A DNA stretch of 10,367 bases. Origin: DATCLA01 sp036564195. GTDB lineage: Bacteria > Bacillota > UBA4882 > UBA8346. Below, piece by piece: positions 1 to 5,125 of this stretch. The position numbers and the translations under genes were made by a program. Positions within the stretch are counted from its first letter, which is position 1, and every line of letters starts with the position of its first letter. The stretch is from contig DATCLA010000042.1 of the NCBI GenBank assembly GCA_036564195.1, positions 1 to 10,367 of the forward strand. The letters are read 5' to 3'. The notes under the pieces are model-generated. The model saw only the letters and a list, made by a program, of their open reading frames with translations. It was not told the DNA's origin and made no database searches.

Positions 1-209
1 ATGTTCTCATTCGCTGCCAGTAAAATTTTTCCTTTGGCTTCCAAAGTAATATTGGTGTTGCTGTTGATAGTGATTCCTTCATCTTCGGTCATCTGGATAT
101 ATACCGACTTGTCTTTGCCGGTAATCACCAGTTCTTTGGGGTCGAAACGAAGCTCTTTGCCGTCTTTGGTTCGGAGATACTTAATCAGTATGCTGAAGAT
201 TGGGAAACC
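1..209 (-). pseudogene. 5'-truncated phage-tail/VgrG-like baseplate spike fragment (runs off left edge)
   Basis: Read on the minus strand, positions 209 to 1 form an open frame that continues past the left edge. It encodes a segment with the flavour KYLRTKDGKELRFD, then QMTEDEGITINSNTNITLEA and KGKILLAANEN. Alternating Thr/Ile/Asn/Gly strands such as GITINS-NTNITLEA-KGKILL are typical of the beta-helical C-terminal spike of phage baseplate assembly protein V and VgrG-type proteins, and the 'RTKDGKELRFD' lead-in is typical of the same family. A TGA at 210-212 closes the frame upstream. There is no ATG before the internal Met of 'QMTED' and no convincing ribosome binding site, so the 5' part of the gene seems lost. 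The neighbouring IS remnant is a plausible cause. The rest of the gene lies outside the window. The family call rests on motif style only, so it is moderate; a full-length gene starting at a non-ATG codon is less likely. Confidence 0.5.
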
Positions 210-361
210 TCAAGATGCTAATTAATAAAGACATCATTCAACAAATCATAACTAGACGTAAAGCAGCTTAATCTGGTGGAGGCCCCTTGGAAAATTGCGA
301 ACTAGACTAGACACAATCCATTTATGCGGTACGCAATAAACAAACTCCCTGTACTGATGAT
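210..361. other. Non-coding junction between phage-like fragment and transposase remnant
   Basis: This stretch has no supportable gene. An 18-codon frame beginning ATG CTA ATT at 215 lacks a clear ribosome binding site and was not accepted. In the minus-strand reading of 304-361, translation past the stop at 362-364 gives a run (IISTGSLFIAYRI) that loosely resembles the end of IS256-type transposases. This suggests that the original transposase ended near 304 and that the stop at 362 is secondary. The block also contains one copy of the IS-end-like repeat described separately (291-313). Confidence 0.4.
291..313 (-). repeat. IS-end-like repeat, copy 1 (direct repeat of 1038-1060)
   Basis: The 13 bases AAAATTGCGAACT at 291-303 recur exactly at 1038-1050 in the same orientation. 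The next ten bases (304-313 versus 1051-1060) match at six positions, including a shared final ACA, giving 19 of 23 identical. The minus strand reads TGTCTAGTCT-AGTTCGC here and TGTATAATTA-AGTTCGC at the other copy. Terminal repeats of one element should be inverted, so this copy may be the end of a second, related element that has otherwise been deleted. Confidence 0.5.
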
Positions 362-965
362 CTACTCAATCAGATAACAACTAATTAACCGTATATAGGA
401 ATCCATTGAAGGAAAAATTCCGACAACCTTGGAACGCCGACGTATCTCTTTATTCAAACGCTCCAAGACGTTAGTAGAACTAATCTTTCTTGAGTCGATT
501 TCCGGGAACTGGTAGTACTGTAAAGAGTCTTCAAGGCCGTTCTCTAAGACTTCGCAACCTGGTTTCATATTCTTCGATAAGCAGATTGGCATAACGTTTA
601 GCGGATTCATAGTCCGGTTGCTGCCAGATTTGTTTTAGTTTCGCCGCAAAGAATTCTTTATCCTTATCCGGGATATGGGCGAGAATATTTCTCATCAAAT
701 AAACTTTACACCGCTGCCAGACTACACCCGACAAAGGATCTTTCAATAGCAGCCATTAAGCCTTGGTTGGCATCAGAAACCGCAAACCATACGTTTTGTA
801 GCCCTTTGGCGAATGTTCGCCTTTGTCGGCTCCAAGCTTGTTTGCGATTTCTACTTCCATCATTTGATGGCATAGCCATTCAAGCATGGAAAGCATCGGA
901 TCCGGTTCGCCTAAAAATTTTAACAGCATTTTTTCTAAATTTACGGTATTCTTATGGTAAGCCAT
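362..965 (-). pseudogene. Degenerate IS256-family (Mutator-type) transposase
   Basis: Three minus-strand frames together reconstruct an IS256-family DDE transposase. From 965 the N-terminal part reads MAYHKN...MLEWLCHQMMEVEIANKLGA, then SPKGYKTY, matching the family's 'hhEWLxQxhhEaEvxxxLGAEKGE' start. Around 795 it joins directly to VSDANQGLMAAIE (780-742), the segment holding the second catalytic Asp. A frameshift near 742 leads to SGVVWQRCKVYLMRNILAHI, the family's 'WQRCxVHFxRNvLahvP' motif. A second frameshift near 565 leads to SSTNVLERLNKEIRRR and VVGIFPSMDSYIRLI, which holds the third catalytic acid. The stretch with the first catalytic Asp is deleted and the C-terminus stops early. Intact members are about 400 residues. 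The gene cannot produce an active transposase. It lies only about 150 bp from the end of the encapsulin operon. The family call is secure. Confidence 0.85.
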
Positions 966-1037
966 CGGATAACACTCCTTTTTGGGTTTGTTTTGAGCAA
1001 CTTACCATTTCGGAGTCCCGATGGCTTTTCCTTTTTT

Positions 1038-1060
1038 AAAATTGCGAACTTAATTATACA
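1038..1060 (-). repeat. Probable 5'-side terminal sequence of the IS256-like element (copy 2 of direct repeat)
   Basis: Read on the minus strand from 1060, this is TGTATAATTAAGTTCGCAAT followed by TTT, then an A/G-rich run and a GCCATC segment, leading to AAAAAGGAGTG (ribosome binding site, about 985-975) and the transposase ATG at 965. This arrangement (TATAATT..., an A/G-rich run, then GCCAT) is reminiscent of IS256-family left ends. It is the likely outer end of the degenerate element. I found no matching inverted copy at the other end and no certain target-site duplication. Confidence 0.4.
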
Positions 1061-1116
1061 CTAACTATCTTGAAGCACTATCTAAATTGAAATTTCGGTA
1101 ATGATGAAAATTTATA

Positions 1117-2595
1117 TTATCTTAACTGCTTCACAATTTTTGCAATTGCTTCCGCCAATTGCTCCATCTCCTCTCGAGTATTATACATCCCTAATGAGAC
1201 CCGGACCATTCCTTTTATACCGTAATGTTTCATTAGGGGCTGGGCACAGTGGTGGCCGACCCGGACTGCGATTCCTTCCCGATCCAGCCGGCGGGCTAGG
1301 TCCTCCTGAGAGATGCCTTCCAAGGTAAAGGAGATTACTCCGGCTTTAAGCGGCGCGGTACCGAAGAGTTGTAAGCCGGGGATTTTTCCCAATAAAGTCC
1401 TGACATAGGTGGTTAATTCCTGTTCATGCTGTCCGATCCAGGCCAAGCCTATTTTTTGGAGGTAGTCAACGGCTGCACCCAACCCCACTGCGGCGGCGAT
1501 ATTACCGGTACCGGCTTCGAATTTATAAGGGAGAGAGTTGTAGGTGGTTTTTTCAAAGCTTACCTCCTGAATCATACTGCCGCCACCCTGCCAGGGTGGC
1601 ATTTCTTCCAATAACTCCTTTTTACCGTAGAGGACGCCGATTCCGGTCGGGCCGTAAGCTTTATGGCCGGAGAAGGTATAAAAATCTGCGTCCAAACTTT
1701 GTACATCTACATTTAAATGGGGGATTGCCTGAGCTCCGTCAATTAAGACCCGGGCGCCATAGTAATGGGCCATTTCAATCATGGTGCGGACCGGATTAAT
1801 GGTCCCCAGTACATTGGAGACCTGTGTAAGGGCTACTAAGCGGGTACTGCGGGAAAGCAGGCGTTCGTATTCACTTAAGTTTACTTCACCTCGGGCGGTG
1901 ATGGGGGTAATTCGTAGTTGCACTCCGGTAGTCTCCCGGAGCATTTGCCAGGGTACAATATTGGAATGGTGCTCCATGGCAGTAAGGATAATCGCATCAC
2001 CGCTATGGATGCGGTTCCGACCATAGGAAGCAGCAACCAGGTTAATCGCTTCGGTGGTTCCCCGCAAAAAGATAATCTCTTCCGGAGCTGCGGCATTGAT
2101 CAAACGCCGAACTTTTTCCCGGGCCTCTTCATAACCGGCGGTTGCCCGGGAGGCCAAGGTATGGATTCCCCGGTGAACATTGGAATTGGACTCCCGGTAG
2201 AACCCGGAGATGGCTTCAATTACCGGAAGCGGTTTTTGAGTAGTGGCGGCATTATCCAGCCAAATCAGGGGTTTCCCATTGATCTTTTGCTTCAGGATTG
2301 GAAAGTCCTGACGAATGGCGTTAACGTCTCTTCCCGAAGTGGCAGTCAGGTTATTGGGGTCTGCCGATTTTTTGATCGGGTTTCGCGTTAAAAAATAATA
2401 ACTGGGTTCCGGTCTTAAGTCTGGTTCCGCCGGGGGATCCGGGCTCGAAGCCTTGCTGGGCTTTGCCGGAGCCGGGATTAACTGCTCCGGTAATCCGGGT
2501 TTGACTGCCGTTTCATTTAGCGCCGCTGCCGGCAGACTTTGCCGATAGATGGCATTGGCCAGGCGGGCTAGGGAATCGAGATCATACATAGTCAT
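1117..2595 (-). CDS. Encapsulin-cargo cysteine desulfurase (SufS-type, group II) with N-terminal targeting extension
   Basis: A PLP enzyme that converts L-cysteine to L-alanine plus an enzyme-bound persulfide. Residues 90-492 are a complete SufS-like fold type I aminotransferase domain. It includes LDNAATTQKP (113-122), NVHRGIH (139-145), AMEHHSNIVPWQ (206-217; His209 or 210 stacks on PLP), DGAQA (286-290), TFSGHKAYGPTG (307-318) with Schiff-base Lys312, and RVGHHCAQPLM (445-455) with persulfide-forming Cys450. Residues 1-89 are extra compared with ordinary SufS (about 405 residues): a short helix-like start (DLDSLARLANAIYRQSLPA), a Pro/Ala/Ser-rich linker and a YYFLTRNP patch at 66-73. Such disordered extensions load desulfurase cargo into Family 2A encapsulins, and the gene immediately upstream is that shell protein. 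The ATG at 2595 overlaps the shell gene's 3' end by 14 bp, with a GAGGTAGG ribosome binding site 8 nt upstream, implying coupled translation. An in-frame ATG at 2589 is an alternative start. The desulfurase call is very firm; the cargo role is inferred from architecture and neighbour. Confidence 0.93.
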   Translation of the reverse strand: MTMYDLDSLARLANAIYRQSLPAAALNETAVKPGLPEQLIPAPAKPSKASSPDPPAEPDLRPEPSYYFLTRNPIKKSADPNNLTATSGRDVNAIRQDFPILKQKINGKPLIWLDNAATTQKPLPVIEAISGFYRESNSNVHRGIHTLASRATAGYEEAREKVRRLINAAAPEEIIFLRGTTEAINLVAASYGRNRIHSGDAIILTAMEHHSNIVPWQMLRETTGVQLRITPITARGEVNLSEYERLLSRSTRLVALTQVSNVLGTINPVRTMIEMAHYYGARVLIDGAQAIPHLNVDVQSLDADFYTFSGHKAYGPTGIGVLYGKKELLEEMPPWQGGGSMIQEVSFEKTTYNSLPYKFEAGTGNIAAAVGLGAAVDYLQKIGLAWIGQHEQELTTYVRTLLGKIPGLQLFGTAPLKAGVISFTLEGISQEDLARRLDREGIAVRVGHHCAQPLMKHYGIKGMVRVSLGMYNTREEMEQLAEAIAKIVKQLR

Positions 2596-3559
2596 GATAG
2601 TAACCTACCTCGACATTTTCCAATACGCCGATAGCATCGTTAGTTAAAACTGCTGCTGAAAAATAGAGACTCAAGATGTAACTGGCATTTGATTTTTGGT
2701 CGATTCCGCCGAATTTCACCGATAAACTTGGCCGGTACTGTTCTTCCGCAATTCCGGGCTGATGCAAACCGATCACTCCTTGTTCCGTTTCGCCAACCCG
2801 TAATAACAGGATATTGGTCCGTCCCGAATTGCAGAGATCGGTTTTAGAGCGGCCGTCAACCATCAATTTGTCACAGGGGACCAACGGTACGCCCCGCCAG
2901 GTAAGGAAGGGTGAACCATACAGGTTGACTGTTGCCGGAGGAACACCGCGCCGGGTGCATTCCCGGCCGAAGGCGGCAATGGCTCTAGGATGAGCTAAAA
3001 AGAAAGCCGGTTTCTTCCAAACTAAGGCGAGCAATTCATCCAGGTCGTCCGGGGTGGGAGTGCCGTTGCGGGTGGCAATACGCATTTCGGGTGTTACCGA
3101 AGAAAGCAGACCAAACTCCGGGTTATTGATTAGCTCCCATTCCTGCTGTTCCTGCATGGCTTCGGTAGTCAGCCGTAATTGTTCCTCCAGTTGATTGAGG
3201 GGAGCATTGAAGAGGTCGAAGACCCGGGAGTTAATCTTCAGGACAGTTTGGATCAGACTTAAGGGATATTCCCGGGGGGCGGCTTCGTAATCAACAAAGG
3301 TTTGCGGTAAATTCGGTTCGCCATCATGACAGGAAATCACTTCAATTAACTTTTCACTGTATTCATTGCACGGGGTGCCGGGATTTTTTTTACACTTATT
3401 AACCCGGTAAACTCCGGCTTTCACCGGCACCCAGGGTAAAAAGGTTAAAAGCCAGCGCGGAGTGATCGATTCCATCATCGGCACGGAGATGGTCTCGTGG
3501 GAAAGTTTACGGGCTACTGACGGACTGAGACTATAAATAAACTGGTTTTCGTTATTCAT
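2582..3559 (-). CDS. Family 2A encapsulin shell protein (SrpI-like)
   Basis: Major capsid-like protein of an encapsulin nanocompartment, an HK97-fold shell built of many copies of one protein. The 325-residue product matches SrpI-type Family 2A shells from end to end. It has an N-terminal arm leading to SITPRWLLTFLPWVPVKAGVYRVN, LPQTFVDYEAAPREYPL, QQEWELINNPEFGLL, TPTPDDLDELLALVWKKPAF then FLAHP, AAFGRECTRRGVPPATVNLY, TWRGVPLVPCDKL, and a C-terminal SYILSLYFSAAVLTNDAIGV then LENVEVGYYHDYV. There is no cyclic-nucleotide-binding insertion, so it is 2A rather than 2B. The frame stays open to an ATG at 3661, but the ATG at 3559 is preferred: AGGTGA lies 5 nt upstream and the product begins like known shells. 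Between 'YRVN' and 'LPQTFVDYE' lies a segment with three cysteines (residues 56, 64, 77). The downstream overlapping gene is the desulfurase cargo. The known Family 2A compartment is linked to sulfur storage. The shell identity is firm. Confidence 0.95.
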   Translation of the reverse strand: MNNENQFIYSLSPSVARKLSHETISVPMMESITPRWLLTFLPWVPVKAGVYRVNKCKKNPGTPCNEYSEKLIEVISCHDGEPNLPQTFVDYEAAPREYPLSLIQTVLKINSRVFDLFNAPLNQLEEQLRLTTEAMQEQQEWELINNPEFGLLSSVTPEMRIATRNGTPTPDDLDELLALVWKKPAFFLAHPRAIAAFGRECTRRGVPPATVNLYGSPFLTWRGVPLVPCDKLMVDGRSKTDLCNSGRTNILLLRVGETEQGVIGLHQPGIAEEQYRPSLSVKFGGIDQKSNASYILSLYFSAAVLTNDAIGVLENVEVGYYHDYV

Positions 3560-3577
3560 CAAAATCACCTGATTTTC

Positions 3578-3605
3578 GTTATAATCTCCACAAGGATAAT
3601 AGCAA
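3578..3605 (-). promoter_or_regulatory. Candidate promoter of the encapsulin operon
   Basis: Read on the minus strand: TTGCTA (3605-3600) as -35 box, a 16-base spacer, and TATAAC (3583-3578) as -10 box, matching the sigma-70/sigma-A consensus at 4 of 6 and 5 of 6 positions. Transcription would start near 3571, giving a leader of about a dozen bases before the ATG at 3559 that still covers most of the ribosome binding site. The leader is short and the -35 is weak, so an alternative promoter further upstream is possible. Confidence 0.3.
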
Positions 3606-3667
3606 TATATGCACTGGGAACCGGTTGGAACTTGGGCCAAGGGCATAAAATAAGCAAACAATTTAGA

Positions 3668-3697
3668 TGAACAAAATCAGAGAATTACGAATATAAA
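3668..3697 (+). promoter_or_regulatory. Candidate promoter of the sugar-uptake/beta-amylase operon
   Basis: TGAACA (3668-3673) and TATAAA (3692-3697) are separated by 18 bases, matching the sigma-70 consensus at 4 of 6 and 5 of 6 positions. The start site would fall near 3704, inside the palindrome at 3702-3713, leaving a leader of about 100 nt that contains the LacI-type operator candidate. This is a weak match, chosen because it is the best placed in the divergent intergenic region. Confidence 0.3.
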
Positions 3698-3701
3698 ATA
3701 A

Positions 3702-3713
3702 CTAAGGCCTTAG
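3702..3713. promoter_or_regulatory. Perfect 12-bp palindrome CTAAGGCCTTAG
   Basis: CTAAGGCCTTAG is identical to its reverse complement and sits about 5 bp downstream of the candidate -10 box of the sugar operon, in the 246-bp region between the two divergent operons. The position suits an operator for a dimeric regulator acting on either operon. No family was recognised from the sequence. A second shorter palindrome, GCGCTAGCGC, lies at 3744-3753. Confidence 0.3.
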
Positions 3714-3764
3714 GCCAAAAGCATACAGCTGGAAGCAGCCGAAGCGCTAGCGCCAATAAAGGAG

Positions 3765-3780
3765 GTGAAACCGTTTCCGA
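3765..3780 (+). promoter_or_regulatory. LacI/GalR/CcpA-type operator candidate
   Basis: GTGAAACCGTTTCCGA matches the LacI-GalR family operator pattern GTGNAANCGNTTNCAC at every fixed position except the last two, with the characteristic central CG and flanking AA/TT. It also matches the CcpA cre pattern TGWAANCGNTNWCA at 12 of 14 positions. It lies 25 bp upstream of the binding-protein ATG and downstream of the candidate promoter, so binding would act as a roadblock or repress initiation. This fits sugar-responsive control of a starch/maltose operon. The site overlaps a purine-rich AAAGGAGGTG that resembles a ribosome binding site but is followed by no useful frame. Confidence 0.45.
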
Positions 3781-3805
3781 AGTTTAGCCAGAGGAGGGAA
3801 AAGTT

Positions 3806-5053
3806 ATGCAAGTTAAGCTGGGAAAGGTACTGTTAGTTACCGTACTACTGACGCTGCTGGCCGGGAACGCTCTGGCTGCCGAAGCCATCCGTTTGAACCT
3901 GTTCTTTTATAAACAAGAAATCAACGCGGAAATGCAGGAATTAGTTGCTGCCTTCTCTAAACGCTACCCTAAAATTCAAATTGAATTGGAAATGGTCCCC
4001 AACGATAGCATGACGGTGCTAAAGACGCGGATGTCAGGCGGTCAGGCGCCGGATATTATCCAGCTTCAGTCATACAGTGCGGTTAAAGAGTTTGCCAGAG
4101 CCGGCTGGTTGGTTGACCTCTCTCAAGAACCGGTGCTGAAAAAAGTCATACCTGCCACTAAAAATGCAGTTACTTACAACGGAAAGCAGTATGCGTTGCC
4201 CATGGACGTAGCCGGAATCGGTATTATCTATAACAAAGCAATCTTCAGAAAGTACGGCCTGAAACCGCCCGCTACCTTTTCAGAGTTAAAACTGGTCTGC
4301 AGCACATTAAAGCGAAACGGGGTCACCCCCTTTGCCGGTCTGTTCAAAGCCAACTGGTCTTTAGGACATTTCTTCGCGATGGTTCATACCTCCCTAGCCG
4401 GAGAGAAACTGCTGCCCTGGCTCCGGACGATGGAGGCCGGAACCGGCAGTTTTGCCAAGCCGGTGGATGTTAAGAGACTCTTTATGATTATGGACTTTTA
4501 TAAGGCAAATGTCAGTAAAGATGCTGCCTCAATGGATTGGAACGAACAGCAGGTCGCCTTTGCCTACGGAAAAGCGGCAATGATGGTTCAGGGTCTTTGG
4601 TCGTACGGCGCCGCAGTAAGCACCAATCCCGAACTGGACTGCGGTTTGATCCCCTTCCCCTGTACTGATAAGGTGGAGCAGACCAAATTGTTTGCTGATG
4701 TTGATTCCACCTTTGCACTTTCGGCTGCCTCCAGTCCCCAACGGCAAAAAGCTGCCAAGACCTTTCTCGAATGGTTGGCAACTCCGGCTGCAATCAAGCT
4801 ATGGGTTGAAAAATGTAAATTAGTCCCCACTTTCAAGGGGGCTAATGTAAAGAAGATGCAACAACCCTTTCAGGACTTGGTTGCCTATTTGGAAAGCGGT
4901 AAGACTAACCCGTGGGCGTTTTCGATGTACCCGGTGAATGTCTTTGAAGATGCCTGTAAGAACGGCGTTCAAGAGTATATGTTCGGTAAAAAGACCGCGG
5001 CTCAGCTAATTGCTTACCTTGACCGGACTTGGAGGCAGGAAGTCCGCAGATAA
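3806..5053 (+). CDS. Sugar ABC transporter substrate-binding protein (family 1 extracellular solute-binding protein)
   Basis: Captures a sugar outside the cytoplasmic membrane and delivers it to the permease pair encoded next. The 415-residue length and fold markers are those of MalE/UgpB-like binding proteins: LNLFFYKQE then FSKRYPKIQIELEMVPN at the start, GGQAPDIIQLQS (about 77-88), YNGKQYALPMDVAGIGIIYN (128-147), KAIFRKYGLKPPATFSEL, and GKAAMMVQGLWSYG (255-268). Residues 1-24 form a signal peptide (Lys-containing n-region, Leu/Val-rich core, cleavage at ALA|AEA) with no cysteine at the junction, so the protein is probably soluble rather than lipid-anchored. A GAGGAGGG ribosome binding site lies about 8 nt before the ATG. 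It is the first gene of a four-gene plus-strand operon and is divergent from the encapsulin operon. The ligand is inferred to be maltose or maltodextrin from the beta-amylase gene in the same operon; the sequence alone does not fix specificity. Confidence 0.9.
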   Translation: MQVKLGKVLLVTVLLTLLAGNALAAEAIRLNLFFYKQEINAEMQELVAAFSKRYPKIQIELEMVPNDSMTVLKTRMSGGQAPDIIQLQSYSAVKEFARAGWLVDLSQEPVLKKVIPATKNAVTYNGKQYALPMDVAGIGIIYNKAIFRKYGLKPPATFSELKLVCSTLKRNGVTPFAGLFKANWSLGHFFAMVHTSLAGEKLLPWLRTMEAGTGSFAKPVDVKRLFMIMDFYKANVSKDAASMDWNEQQVAFAYGKAAMMVQGLWSYGAAVSTNPELDCGLIPFPCTDKVEQTKLFADVDSTFALSAASSPQRQKAAKTFLEWLATPAAIKLWVEKCKLVPTFKGANVKKMQQPFQDLVAYLESGKTNPWAFSMYPVNVFEDACKNGVQEYMFGKKTAAQLIAYLDRTWRQEVRR

Positions 5054-5068
5054 ACTAAATATTAAGTT

Positions 5069-5107
5069 CAGGAGGGCAAATAACTTTACTGCTTATTTGC
5101 CCTCCTG
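5069..5107 (+). promoter_or_regulatory. Intercistronic stem-loop with perfect 15-bp stem
   Basis: CAGGAGGGCAAATAA (5069-5083) pairs without mismatch to TTATTTGCCCTCCTG (5093-5107) across a 9-nt loop. It begins 16 nt after the binding-protein stop and ends just before the next gene's ribosome binding site (5112-5118). There is no T-run afterwards, so it is not a good intrinsic terminator. Hairpins here are known in binding-protein operons (malE-malF being the classic case), where they protect the upstream message and let binding protein exceed permease. That role is inferred. Confidence 0.8.
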
Positions 5108-5125
5108 CTCTAAAGGAGTTTGGTG

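Noticed and set aside
1..225. Plus-strand 74-codon open frame at the left edge
   Set aside because: It is the antisense shadow of the minus-strand spike-like frame, whose composition is far more protein-like.
215..271. 18-codon frame starting ATG CTA ATT
   Set aside because: No clear ribosome binding site and too short to judge; it sits in the debris between the phage-like fragment and the IS remnant.
291..1050. Treating the 13-bp direct repeat as a target-site duplication of the IS
   Set aside because: IS256-family duplications are typically 8-9 bp, the similarity extends imperfectly to 23 bp, and the copy at 1038-1060 looks like the element's own end.
1918..2391. Plus-strand 157-codon open frame within the desulfurase gene
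   Set aside because: It lies entirely antisense to conserved cysteine desulfurase motifs and has no supporting start signal.
3560..3661. Longer encapsulin start at the ATG at 3661
   Set aside because: The extra 34 residues (Cys/Tyr-rich, not like known shells) lack a good ribosome binding site, whereas the ATG at 3559 has AGGTGA at proper spacing and gives the expected N-terminus.
4512..4836. Minus-strand open frames of 72-93 codons inside the binding-protein gene
   Set aside because: These are shadows of the conserved solute-binding-protein frame.
5069..5107. Reading the intercistronic hairpin as a full terminator
   Set aside because: No T-run follows, and the downstream permease genes with no promoter of their own must be co-transcribed.
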